From the NCBI GenBank assembly GCA_015233565.1, contig JADFXM010000017.1, forward strand, positions 62,001 to 126,000: 64,000 bases of DNA. The letters run 5' to 3'. This stretch comes from Candidatus Rifleibacteriota bacterium (GTDB lineage Bacteria; Muiribacteriota; Ozemobacteria; Ozemobacterales; Ozemobacteraceae). Under the pieces are notes generated by a model, which was not told where the DNA came from, searched no databases, and saw only the letters and a program-made list of their open reading frames with translations. Position numbers and translations under genes: made by a program. Positions 16,773 through 26,211 of the stretch are shown piece after piece (the stretch's first letter is position 1; each line of letters opens with the position of its first letter).

Positions 16773-18794
16773 CTAGGGTTTTTTTTGCACTGATATTGCT
16801 TTTTTTACTGTGGTCTGAAGTTTTTCGAAGAATCTAATATAATTTGTTTCAGATTCATCTTTCAGCTGTTTGAGAAGCTTAGATATAGCAATTTCCATTT
16901 TATTCAGAGTTTGCGTTATTTTTTTGGAAAGGACTTCCTGGTTTTTCAAATCCCCCAATATTGACGCTACATCTTTTTCAATTGCTTGAGGTGATGCCGA
17001 AAGTGGGCCGGACATCTTTGCGAAAAATTCCGCCGATCTTGCAAGATATGGAAAAATATCATTAGGAACCCAGTTTTCGAGCCACGCGGTAAGATTTGTA
17101 AGGTGAAAAGCGGTTTCCAAATAAATCGGAATAGGTTTCTGGGCAAGTATGGAATAGGCATTTATCCGTCGAACATGCTCTTCTTTGTTTAATAATGAAG
17201 CCATCAGAAATTTTTTCAATGAGGGTTCAAACAATTTTTGAATTAAAATAAATTTTTTGGAATCAGTCGCAAGCAGCTCAACGTCCAGTATTGGAAAGGT
17301 AGCAATTTGGGCTGGGAGTTCTTTAAGAAATTCTGGCTTTGGACCTTCCTGCATTTTCCGGGAAAAGAACTCGAAAGACTCCTGGAATCCTGGTGAATCA
17401 AAATCGGATCGTTTTAAAAGAAATTCTGATAAATAAAATTTCAAATCGTCAACATGATATCCTTTCGAAGTAAGAATGAGTCGAGCATTCCAGCGCAGAG
17501 TCTGATCTTCCGAGTTATCGCTTTTCAGACTGTTTTCAAGCATAGATTTGTATTTGTCAAACAAATTTTCGGAAATAAAAGTTCGTAATTTTTCAAAGCC
17601 TTCCCATGGGGCAACTTTTCTAAGGAAATAATCCAATGATTTATATAAAACGGGATCATTTAATAAGAGAGCCGGGCTGGCCAGTGCAACAGTCTGGACA
17701 GCCTTGAGTTCCTTTGACCAATGGATTCCTGATTTATTGTAGAAATGCCAAATTTCGATCATTGCAAAAGAGTCAGTTTCAAATTTCTTTTGTACTTCGT
17801 CCAGCAATTTTATAGCTTCCTTTGAATCGCCCTTTTCCAGAAGATTATAGGCTTCTTTAATTGTAATAGAAGCTTCTAGTTTTGGAAAAAAAAGATTGGG
17901 ATGGCGTTCTGCAATTTGTTTTAGAAAATCCCTGGCTTTTGAAGTTTCGTTGTTTTTTAAAAGATCTTCAACAGCACCTTTAATTGAATTATTCAACATT
18001 TCGGTAACTTGTTCATCTATTGTTGCAGCTTCCAGGATCTTTTCAGTCTCCATGAGGGCTTCTGAATACTGTTTGTTTTCAAGGTGTTTTTTTGCATTTG
18101 ATCTGAAGTTTTCCAAAACCCACTTTCCGTGACCCCAAAAAATTCCCAACCCTAAGATTATGGCCACTAAAACGATGCCAATTGCAGAAGCAAAGTTGAA
18201 AAACAGTGATTTCGAGGATGAAGCTGTGTGGGAAAAAAGTTGTTGCTGAGTTGAAAGGATTTTTTTGAAAACTTCGGAATCGTGATCCATTACGACCCGG
18301 TAAACCTTCATAACTTCGGGAATTCCTTTGAGTCGGAATTCTCCGATAAAAGCGTTTGGAACTTCTGATTTATTCATGGAAAGATATGTGGATTCCGTAA
18401 ACCAAATTTCTCCGCCTTCAGTTATTCCTTCAACTCGTGATGCAATATTGACCGGTTCACCCAGAATATCACCATCAACGATATTTACTTCACCTGTGTT
18501 GATTGCAATCCGGATTTCGATTTTTTCTTCCTTTGGAACATTTGCATTATGCTCATAGAGAGAAGCTTGAATCATCAGTGCGCATAAGACGGCGTTTGTG
18601 GGGCTTTCAAAGGTGAGAAGAAATGCATCGCCGATTGTCTTAATTAGTGTTCCCTCATATTTTTTGATTATCGGTTTTAGAAGTTGATCATGCTTTTCTC
18701 GTATTTTCAGAGAGAAATCACGCGGTGAATTTGCGGTTCGTTCAGTAAAACCCTTGATATCGGTAAAGACAATTGTAAGAACCCGAGAATTCAT
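16773..18794 (-). CDS. Class III adenylate cyclase with membrane segment and TPR-like tail
   Basis: 673 aa. Residues 5-170 form a class III cyclase domain with all catalytic residues: metal-binding D12 (FTDIKGFT) and D56 (IGDAF), adenine-selecting K52 and D109, and transition-state N116 and R120 (PVNIASR). The Lys/Asp pair indicates cAMP rather than cGMP. A single membrane segment (about 198-220) follows, then about 450 residues of helical, TPR-like sequence, probably outside the cytoplasm. The order cyclase-TM-TPR puts the sensor after the enzyme. AGGAA precedes the ATG. No cAMP receptor was seen in the window. Confidence 0.92.
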   Translation of the reverse strand: MNSRVLTIVFTDIKGFTERTANSPRDFSLKIREKHDQLLKPIIKKYEGTLIKTIGDAFLLTFESPTNAVLCALMIQASLYEHNANVPKEEKIEIRIAINTGEVNIVDGDILGEPVNIASRVEGITEGGEIWFTESTYLSMNKSEVPNAFIGEFRLKGIPEVMKVYRVVMDHDSEVFKKILSTQQQLFSHTASSSKSLFFNFASAIGIVLVAIILGLGIFWGHGKWVLENFRSNAKKHLENKQYSEALMETEKILEAATIDEQVTEMLNNSIKGAVEDLLKNNETSKARDFLKQIAERHPNLFFPKLEASITIKEAYNLLEKGDSKEAIKLLDEVQKKFETDSFAMIEIWHFYNKSGIHWSKELKAVQTVALASPALLLNDPVLYKSLDYFLRKVAPWEGFEKLRTFISENLFDKYKSMLENSLKSDNSEDQTLRWNARLILTSKGYHVDDLKFYLSEFLLKRSDFDSPGFQESFEFFSRKMQEGPKPEFLKELPAQIATFPILDVELLATDSKKFILIQKLFEPSLKKFLMASLLNKEEHVRRINAYSILAQKPIPIYLETAFHLTNLTAWLENWVPNDIFPYLARSAEFFAKMSGPLSASPQAIEKDVASILGDLKNQEVLSKKITQTLNKMEIAISKLLKQLKDESETNYIRFFEKLQTTVKKAISVQKKP

Positions 18795-19201
18795 ATATTT
18801 TCCTTATTGTGCACAAAGAATTAAGAAATACTTTATTTCATTACATTAACACTTTTCAACTCGACTTTTGCACATTTTTGAAAATTAGCTTTAGGACACT
18901 GCTTCGCATTCTCGAATGTTTTTCGAAAAGGATAACCCCGGATCGGTAGTGGAACTTGCACCTCATATCGAGCTGAAAATTATGTCGAGCTCCTTTTTCC
19001 GAGAAATATGGGATGTTCCACTGGTGTCTTTTAAGTGAATTTCCAAAAAAAGAGTTGGGAAGAAAAAGCGCGAAACCTTACTCAAATAGTTTTGTTTTAA
19101 GCAGCTTAAGCAAAAAACTACTTTTGCATGCGGACGGAATTGATGGTAGAATTTCCCAATGATCCGATGCAATACCGTTTTGTGGGAATAGGAGCTTGGA
19201 A
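18795..19201. other. Divergent intergenic region, nothing recognised
   Basis: About 400 bp between the leftward cyclase and the rightward hydrolase. No convincing ORF, promoter pair or hairpin was found apart from the AGGAG ribosome site at 19190-19194. Confidence 0.45.
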
Positions 19202-20269
19202 ATGAAGAAAATGGTTTTAACAATTCTTTTTTTTATGATTTTGGTTTTTGGGTTTGCCTATTTTCCAGAGAATAATTTGATTGAAAGCCTATATCAACCG
19301 GTAGTGGCTGACTTGGAGAACTATTCAAAAGAGCATTCGAAAGGCAGTTTGGGAGATCTTCAAAAACTACAGGAAAAACTTGAAAGACTTTGTGGCAAAA
19401 TTAAGTCAGCTCCAGTTCCAGAGGTTATAGCACCATTTTCAAGTGAGATTTTGGAGTGTATCGATAATTTGAAATTTGAGATAGCTCACAAGCAAGAAGG
19501 AGATCTTTCTTCAAAGTTTGGGGACGCGGTTGAAAAAATAAAAGGGATAATCACTCAGTTGAGTTGGATTGCTAAACCAGCGCAACCTGAAACAGAAGCG
19601 CTTATGGCAGTTCCACCAAAAACTAAGAGGGATGAGCCAGGGTTTGGGAAAGAGTGGCTGATTTTTCCCCCAGCTCAATCTGCTCCTGGAAAATCAAAGA
19701 TGCAATCCACTGGATTTATTTTTTACCCTGGTGGATTAGTTGATCCGAGAGCTTATGCCATTTCAGCTCGTGCCATAGCGGCTGAAGGATTTCTTGTTGT
19801 AATTCCCAGGATGCCCGAAAATTTAGCAACTTTGGCTCCAGATAAAGCTAGAGAGATTATTAACGAATTTGCTTCGATTAAGCGTTGGGTAATTGGTGGG
19901 CATTCGCTTGGAGGAGCAATGGCATCAAGATTTGCTTTCAAAAATCCACGATCTGTTCAAGGATTGGTTTTGTGGGCTGCGTATCCAGCTGAAAGCGACA
20001 ATTTGTCAACATCTCAACTTGGAGTAGTCTCAATTTATGGATCAAATGACAAGGTTGCTGGTCAGAAAAAGCTGAATGGTTCGAAGAGGCTTCTTCCTGA
20101 ATCGACCAAATGGTTTGTGATCCAAGGCGGGAACCATGGACAATTTGGTTGGTATGGTCCCCACCCGGGAGATGGGAAACCACTCATTTCGCATCACGAG
20201 CAGACTGAAATTGCGGTTTCCAGGACAGTGGAGTTACTAAGAATTGTTGCTTTAAAACCATGGCCGTGA
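19202..20269 (+). CDS. Exported or membrane-tethered alpha/beta hydrolase
   Basis: 355 aa from ATG 19202, chosen because AGGAG lies seven bases upstream; an upstream TTG at 19196 overlaps the ribosome site. An N-terminal hydrophobic segment (about 3-21) is followed by about 120 residues of helical linker, then an alpha/beta-hydrolase domain. The triad is readable: Ser235 in GHSLGG (233-238), Asp283 in GSNDKV and His312 in GGNHGQF. The sequence fits the Abhydrolase_5 (dienelactone hydrolase-like) group. Substrate unknown. The next gene starts 37 bp downstream. Confidence 0.88.
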   Translation: MKKMVLTILFFMILVFGFAYFPENNLIESLYQPVVADLENYSKEHSKGSLGDLQKLQEKLERLCGKIKSAPVPEVIAPFSSEILECIDNLKFEIAHKQEGDLSSKFGDAVEKIKGIITQLSWIAKPAQPETEALMAVPPKTKRDEPGFGKEWLIFPPAQSAPGKSKMQSTGFIFYPGGLVDPRAYAISARAIAAEGFLVVIPRMPENLATLAPDKAREIINEFASIKRWVIGGHSLGGAMASRFAFKNPRSVQGLVLWAAYPAESDNLSTSQLGVVSIYGSNDKVAGQKKLNGSKRLLPESTKWFVIQGGNHGQFGWYGPHPGDGKPLISHHEQTEIAVSRTVELLRIVALKPWP

Positions 20270-20306
20270 AAAAACGAAAAGATAAGGCAGGTTGATTTAA
20301 AAAAAA

Positions 20307-21839
20307 ATGTACAAAATTCAACTGGAATGTACTATTGAAAATAAGTATCCCTTCAATTCTGCATCATCGTTAAAATATTTTAGCAAAAAGGAAATAGTTG
20401 AATTAACTATTTTTAAATTACTGAACAACCGTATTTTGGGACTCCTCCTCCTCCTGTTAATTTTTCCGAACAGTTTGTGTTTTTCCCATCAAATCAAACG
20501 AGTTTCCCCAAAAATTGCGGAGCTTAGGGATTCAAATATTTCGATAACGCTTACAGATTCATTCGATGTGATCCATCCATTTTTGTCGGTCAACGCAGGA
20601 ATTCTTCCTTCAGATCTTGAAAGTCGAAAGAAAATCGCCAATATTTTATTTGATACAGGTGTCAGGGAGGTTTTAACATCCGATTTGTTTAAGAGATTTG
20701 ATCTGAACGGTATTTACCCTGATTTAAAAGCCGACCCGGAGAATCTTTCTTCCTATAATTTTTCCAAAAGTGATGAAGTTTTTCGATTTATTACAGATAA
20801 TGGTTTTGAACCTTTTCTAAAATTGGGAAATTCCTTTGGTGGTTGCATTCCATCTTCGAATATTGAAATGAAAAACCTCATCAATGCAAGCATAAACATA
20901 CTTAGACATTACAGAGAAGGTAAGTGGAACGGATTTAGAAAGGTTATCAGGAACGTAGAGATCTGGAATGAGCCAGATGTGGAAAAATTTTGGCCAAAGA
21001 ATTTGCTGCCCTTCAATGAATTTTTTGTCCTGTTCCTAAATGGGTTGCAGAAAGCTTTTCCTGACATAAAATTCGGTGGTCCGGGTTTTTCTCCAGATGT
21101 TCTTGAAAATTCAAAAAAACATAATCCAGTTCGGAAATTTCTTGCTTTCCTTAAAGAAAATGGAGTTAAACCAGATTTTCTGTCCTGGCATTGCTTTCCG
21201 GAAGACCCGATTTATTTTTATGAAAAATGTGTGCTCATCAATGGTTTCTTGAAATCAGAAAAAATGGATGGAGTCAAGAACTATGTTTCGGCATGGAATG
21301 TCCATGAAATCGGCCGGGAAGGCAAAATAGATGATTTTAAAAGAGCAGCTTTACTTGCCTCATGCTGGGTGGTCATTCAGGATGCCAAAATTTCCAATGC
21401 GGTTATTTTCAGAGCTTCAGCAACCGCAGAAGACTTTCCCAGAAGTTGGGAATTGATTTCTGATTCCGGAAAACCAACACCCTCTTCAGTGGCATTCGCG
21501 TTTCTGGGATTACTATCGGATTGTACTAACAGAATGAAACTTGTTGCCAGCGATGAATCTCTTAACTTCGTGAGTGATCCCACGAGTGATCGAATTAAAC
21601 CAGTATGGATGATCGCAGGCAAGAATCCAAAAACCGGACTTATGCGATTACTTATTTCTAATATTGGGGAGCAAAAAATTACGTGTTCTTTAAACATCCC
21701 TAAAGTTTTTTCATTTAAACCAGTCACGCTCAAGGTTCGGGAGATTTCATCACCCACGAATTTGATTAAATCTTCTGCATCAGAAAAAGCGGTTTTTACT
21801 GTGAATCCTTGGAGCGTAACATTGGTTGACATAGAATAA
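20307..21839 (+). CDS. GH39-like glycoside hydrolase, nucleophile apparently missing
   Basis: 510 aa. A hydrophobic segment (about 43-58) is preceded by about 40 extra residues, so the true start may be further in; no better start codon with a ribosome site is evident. The barrel carries EIWNEPD (219-224) with the acid/base Glu222 and the following Asn/Pro/Asp, as in clan GH-A family 39. The nucleophile strand that in GH39 xylosidases reads T-E-(W/F)-N reads SAWN here (328-331), with Ala329 in place of Glu. It may be inactive, use another residue, or belong to a related family. Target polysaccharide unknown. Confidence 0.75.
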   Translation: MYKIQLECTIENKYPFNSASSLKYFSKKEIVELTIFKLLNNRILGLLLLLLIFPNSLCFSHQIKRVSPKIAELRDSNISITLTDSFDVIHPFLSVNAGILPSDLESRKKIANILFDTGVREVLTSDLFKRFDLNGIYPDLKADPENLSSYNFSKSDEVFRFITDNGFEPFLKLGNSFGGCIPSSNIEMKNLINASINILRHYREGKWNGFRKVIRNVEIWNEPDVEKFWPKNLLPFNEFFVLFLNGLQKAFPDIKFGGPGFSPDVLENSKKHNPVRKFLAFLKENGVKPDFLSWHCFPEDPIYFYEKCVLINGFLKSEKMDGVKNYVSAWNVHEIGREGKIDDFKRAALLASCWVVIQDAKISNAVIFRASATAEDFPRSWELISDSGKPTPSSVAFAFLGLLSDCTNRMKLVASDESLNFVSDPTSDRIKPVWMIAGKNPKTGLMRLLISNIGEQKITCSLNIPKVFSFKPVTLKVREISSPTNLIKSSASEKAVFTVNPWSVTLVDIE

Positions 21840-22016
21840 CAGGATGGTCTATGGATGTCTAAACGATTTAGCTTGCAAACACTTGTATTACCAAATTACA
21901 CTGTTATGGGATCATTTCAATAATTGTTATTTGATGATTTATTTTGGGGTGATACAAGGTAAAAAGCCGAGAAGTTCGCCATGAGTAATTTATTACTTTT
22001 TATAGGGAGGTATTCC

Positions 22017-24119
22017 TTGCCGAAAAAGAATGTTCTTTTTGTTTATCTTTTATTTCAACTATGTCTTTACCCTTGTTTTTGCGAGGTATTGACGCTTACG
22101 GATGGGCAAATTACTGAAGTTGCAAGCCTTACACTTGAAAAAGATTCGGCTTATTTCTCATCAGGAACAGAGTCAAAGACTCTTGGACGCAAGGAGATTA
22201 GAGACATAAGCTTTTCAGGGGGGAAGCAGCGCATTGCTTCACTGGCGACTGATGTTGCCGATCTTGGTAATCTCTATGAAAAAGCTCTGGAGCAAAAGAA
22301 AAAATATCCTGACAGTGCGGCAATAATGATTTTGGATGATGGTGAAGGAGAATATCTTATCGATGGCACACGAAAATTTACTTATCGATGTGTGCTTTAC
22401 ATCGCAAAAGAAGAGGCGATGGGTGCCGCTGGTGTTTCTCTGTCGTTTGATCCTGACCGGGAAAAGATAAAATTGATTCACGCCAGAAGTTACAGCCCGG
22501 ATAGAGTTGTTTGCGATCTTCAAACAAATCAGATCAAGCTGGCAAAGGCTTCGGGTGGGAGTGTTTATTTTAACAATTACAGAGAAATGACTTTTTCAAT
22601 ACCCAAAGCATGTGTCGGTGGCTTGATTGATTATAAATATGAAACAGAAGATTATAATCCTTTTGACAAAAAAATGTGGGAAGGGATCTACATGTTTCAG
22701 GGCGAAGATCCGGTTTGCGACTCTGTCTTGCGGGTCAAACTTCCCAAGGAAGTTCCTTTGTATTTTAAAACCTTTAATTTTCCCTTTGATGGAGGAAAGC
22801 CCAAAATTACAAATGAAGACGGCAAAGTTGTATACGAATGGCGAAATTCGAACGTTCCGCCAATTATCCCTGAGCCGTGTATGCCTCCTTTAAGAGACAT
22901 AGTACCGTTGGTTGCATATAACATTCAAAAGGACTGGAAGTATTCCTATGATCGCTTGAAACCGATGTATGATAAGCGATTTGTCATTACTGACCTTGTT
23001 AAGCAGAAAGTGGAAGAGCTTACCAAAGGCGCGAAAACTCTTGAAGAGAAGATTTCCAAGCTTTACTTGTTTTGTCAAAAGGAAATTCGGTATATTTCGA
23101 TAAAAGGGAATCTTTCAAGCAATCAGGTTGGACATATTGCTGAAGAGACTCTAAAAAACCGTTACGGAGATTGTACCGACAAAGGGATGCTTTTCTCAAC
23201 AATGCTCAAGTGTATTGGAATCGAGGCATATCCCGTAGGAATCAAAACTAATACGGCTGGGAAGGCAATTAGAGATCTTCCAATGTTCGATTCCAACCAT
23301 TGTATTACAGAAGTTAATCTAAACGGAAAAAGATCTTATCTTGATTCAACCGCATCCGATTATCGATATCCATATTTCCGTTCAGATGATCATGAAGTTA
23401 GTGCTGTAAACGATTATATGGGACGAATTGATCAAATTCCTGTCCCTCCCCCCGAAGATAACGCAATGAGTATTAAACGAGGTCTGGATTTGGCAAGTGA
23501 TGGAACGTTAAAAGTTTCGTACAAAGTAACCTATACTGGATCTTCGGAGGCATCAGTCAGGGGAAGTGCACGCGATCTCAAACCTGAGGAGTATGAAAAG
23601 CAAGTCAGGGCTTCTATTGCAGGGCTTTCTCCTGACTATGTACTTTTGAACGCTTCCCATTCTGACCCATTAGATTTCTCAAACCAATATAGTTCCTGGT
23701 CTGAATACATACTGAATAAGTATGTTACTAAATCGGGAAAATATTTTCTTTTGGAATTGCCATACTTTAAGTTGAGATTTCCGGAGGTGGCGCTTGAAAA
23801 AAGGACATACGATATTGTCTATACGACATCAAGTCTTAATTCATCTGAAATAATTGTGAACCTTCCGGCTTCGGCTTCAGTGAAATATGCTCCTCCAAGT
23901 CTGAAGATTGATCTTCCATATGTAAATTTTGAAACCACATATTCAGTTGAAGGAAGCAAGCTAATAATAAAAAGAAGGATGGCTGCTCCGAAAAGGACTG
24001 TTCCGGTTGCAGATTATTCGAAATATAAAGAAGCGCTTGAAAAGATTTCGCGTTACACAGATGAGCGTATCTACATTGAAGATTCTTCGTGCGAAGAGAA
24101 GAGTGCAGGGAAAAAATGA
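22017..24119 (+). CDS. Exported DUF3857/transglutaminase-like protein, full triad
   Basis: About 700 aa from the TTG at 22017, six bases after GGGAGG; this start gives a clean signal peptide. An ATG at 21981 would add 12 residues and lacks a ribosome site. A DUF3857-type beta domain (about 90-300) precedes a transglutaminase core. Counting from the TTG, the triad is Cys386 (YGDCTDKG), His428 (FDSNHCITEV) and Asp443 (YLDSTA). The C-terminus resembles DUF2569-linked beta domains of related proteins. Likely a periplasmic peptidase or amidase-like enzyme; substrate unknown. Its stop overlaps the next start (ATGA). Confidence 0.88.
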   Translation: MPKKNVLFVYLLFQLCLYPCFCEVLTLTDGQITEVASLTLEKDSAYFSSGTESKTLGRKEIRDISFSGGKQRIASLATDVADLGNLYEKALEQKKKYPDSAAIMILDDGEGEYLIDGTRKFTYRCVLYIAKEEAMGAAGVSLSFDPDREKIKLIHARSYSPDRVVCDLQTNQIKLAKASGGSVYFNNYREMTFSIPKACVGGLIDYKYETEDYNPFDKKMWEGIYMFQGEDPVCDSVLRVKLPKEVPLYFKTFNFPFDGGKPKITNEDGKVVYEWRNSNVPPIIPEPCMPPLRDIVPLVAYNIQKDWKYSYDRLKPMYDKRFVITDLVKQKVEELTKGAKTLEEKISKLYLFCQKEIRYISIKGNLSSNQVGHIAEETLKNRYGDCTDKGMLFSTMLKCIGIEAYPVGIKTNTAGKAIRDLPMFDSNHCITEVNLNGKRSYLDSTASDYRYPYFRSDDHEVSAVNDYMGRIDQIPVPPPEDNAMSIKRGLDLASDGTLKVSYKVTYTGSSEASVRGSARDLKPEEYEKQVRASIAGLSPDYVLLNASHSDPLDFSNQYSSWSEYILNKYVTKSGKYFLLELPYFKLRFPEVALEKRTYDIVYTTSSLNSSEIIVNLPASASVKYAPPSLKIDLPYVNFETTYSVEGSKLIIKRRMAAPKRTVPVADYSKYKEALEKISRYTDERIYIEDSSCEEKSAGKK

Positions 24120-26209
24120 AAAAATTAAGTTATTTTTTGACAGCAGTTTTTTTAGGAATTTCACCTATTTTTTGCGACGTTCTCTATCTGAACGAAGGGG
24201 AAGAGCACTTAGGAAAAGTTGAAAAAATAGACCCTTCGACTATTCATCTTTCAGAAGTATCAGGGAAAAGTGAATTCAAAAAAAGTGAAGTTGCACATAT
24301 CCTTTTTTCGAAAATTCGTTCCGGAGATGAGATTAGCAACGTGGCGAGCATTTCTGACCCTTTTTTAAAAGATTTACTGAAAAAAGCTCCAACAGCGTCT
24401 GATTATCCTAATTCGGATTATGTTATTCTCTATCAAAAGCGTTCTACAAAATTTAATCCCGATGGAACGATGGACTATGAGCGCAGGACAATTTATAAAA
24501 TTTTTAAGGAACCAGGTCTGGATCTGGCGGATCAGGAAATTTACTTTGTCAAAGACCGTGAAGAATTAGAATTAGAGTTTGCACATACTTACGCTTCTGA
24601 TGGTCGAGTTTTTCATTTGACGGATGACGCTTTGTCGGAAGAGGATATTTTTTCTTCCACTCCTGAATATGACCGTCTAAAAAAGGTCAAGTTCGCGTTG
24701 AAAAATGTAGACCTTGGGAGCGTAGTGGACTTTTCATTCAAGGTCCATTCACGTCCTCCGACGGAATTAAGACCTTACCAGTCCGATTGTTCATTTGGAG
24801 AAAGGGAGCCCACGCTTTGTCAGATCGTCGAGGCTAGGACGCCGGCTACTTTCCCACTGGAAATACTTGAGCTTCAGTGGACTGCGTCTAACACACCGAA
24901 GTACACAATTGCGACTTCAGGGAATGAGGTCATTCGCACCTGGACTTTTTCAGATCCCAAAGGATTTATTCCAGAGCAGAACATGGCTTCTCCGTTGCGT
25001 CTTTTTCCGCGTTTGATGACTTCCACAAAATCTGATTGGAAGAAAATCGGTGAGGTTTTTCTTGATAGCTTAGAAAAAGCTGCTCCAAATCAAGAAAAAT
25101 TGGAAGCTTTTATCAAAGAAGCTGGTGTAGCTTCGAAAACAAATATGATACTGAAAGTTCAAGCTCTGCAGGAAAGCATTTTCCAGAAAATACGTTTACT
25201 TAGTATTTCATGTTATGACTATGCTGGATATGATGCTCCTTCAGCTGATGTTACGCTTCAAAAGAACTACGGAAATGCTTTTGCCCGCTGCGTATTATTT
25301 TTTCATGCTTTGAAAAAGCTGGGTATTAAGGCTGAGTTTGGATTTTCTTCGGCCTGGCAATCAGGTGGGCTTAGGCAGGAGCTTCCATGTTTGGGACTGG
25401 CCCTTGGCCCGGTAATAAAGGTTGATTTTGTCGACAAGGTTGAATATGCGCTTCTTGACAATGATTATCTTCCCTTTGGGCACATTCCAACCTGGGCACA
25501 GGGTTCAAAAGCTGTTTTTTTTACGGAAAACGGGCCGGTATGGGAAGTACTTCCCGAGGGTGATGGTGTAAAGAACAGTTGCCAACAAAATGTTTTTGTA
25601 AAAATCATGGAAGATGGAAGCATGGAAGTTAAGGATTCCAGAAGATTCAATGGTCCGTTTGAAACCAGTTTGAGGCGTATGAGGGCTGCAAAAGATAAGG
25701 AAAAGAAGATGTTGGCAGAAAGAATTGTAAAAGGAGTTAATTCAAAAGCATTGTTGGGCGATTTTGTTTTTTCAGATCTTAATGATTTTTCCGCTCCAGT
25801 GGTTTTGACTCTTACTTACAAAATCCCTGATGCTGTCCAGCGGCCAACCTCAGATTTGATGGCATTCAAAAATTACTGGGTTTCGCACTCGGGGGTTTCA
25901 GCTAGTTTGGCTACGAGAACTTATCCTATGGAACAGGGATATACCTATGAAACTGCGGATTCCGTGTTTTTTGAAATTCCCAACAATTTTCAATGGGTGG
26001 ATTGGAACAAGAGGTTTACTTATACGGGTAGTTTCTTGGCGTATAGCATGAACATGAGTCAAAACGGTTCATTGCTTCTTTTTAACGATGATTTTTCCTT
26101 GCAGAAGAAAGAAATAGATACCAAGTTTGGATATCCTCAATATCGGGAATGTGTCTCAATTATGTCAGCGCTGAACAACCAATGGATTGTACTGGAGAAA
26201 AAGCATTAA
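24116..26209 (+). CDS. Paralogous transglutaminase-like protein, degenerate active site
   Basis: 697 aa from ATG 24116, which overlaps the previous stop as ATGA; a longer frame opening at 24089 is less likely because the ATG at 24116 begins a signal peptide (about 1-20). It has the same layout as its neighbour: DUF3857-like domain then transglutaminase-like fold. Where the neighbour has YGDCTDKG this protein has YGNAFARC, replacing the catalytic Cys by Ala (about residue 388), and the His strand (VDFVDKVEYALLDN) has no His. It is therefore probably a non-catalytic partner or binding protein, co-translated with the active copy. Confidence 0.85.
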   Translation: MKKLSYFLTAVFLGISPIFCDVLYLNEGEEHLGKVEKIDPSTIHLSEVSGKSEFKKSEVAHILFSKIRSGDEISNVASISDPFLKDLLKKAPTASDYPNSDYVILYQKRSTKFNPDGTMDYERRTIYKIFKEPGLDLADQEIYFVKDREELELEFAHTYASDGRVFHLTDDALSEEDIFSSTPEYDRLKKVKFALKNVDLGSVVDFSFKVHSRPPTELRPYQSDCSFGEREPTLCQIVEARTPATFPLEILELQWTASNTPKYTIATSGNEVIRTWTFSDPKGFIPEQNMASPLRLFPRLMTSTKSDWKKIGEVFLDSLEKAAPNQEKLEAFIKEAGVASKTNMILKVQALQESIFQKIRLLSISCYDYAGYDAPSADVTLQKNYGNAFARCVLFFHALKKLGIKAEFGFSSAWQSGGLRQELPCLGLALGPVIKVDFVDKVEYALLDNDYLPFGHIPTWAQGSKAVFFTENGPVWEVLPEGDGVKNSCQQNVFVKIMEDGSMEVKDSRRFNGPFETSLRRMRAAKDKEKKMLAERIVKGVNSKALLGDFVFSDLNDFSAPVVLTLTYKIPDAVQRPTSDLMAFKNYWVSHSGVSASLATRTYPMEQGYTYETADSVFFEIPNNFQWVDWNKRFTYTGSFLAYSMNMSQNGSLLLFNDDFSLQKKEIDTKFGYPQYRECVSIMSALNNQWIVLEKKH

Positions 26210-26211
26210 AG

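Noticed and set aside
18963..19223. Leftward 86-codon gene in the divergent gap
   Set aside because: Overlaps the start and ribosome site of the hydrolase gene; composition not protein-like.
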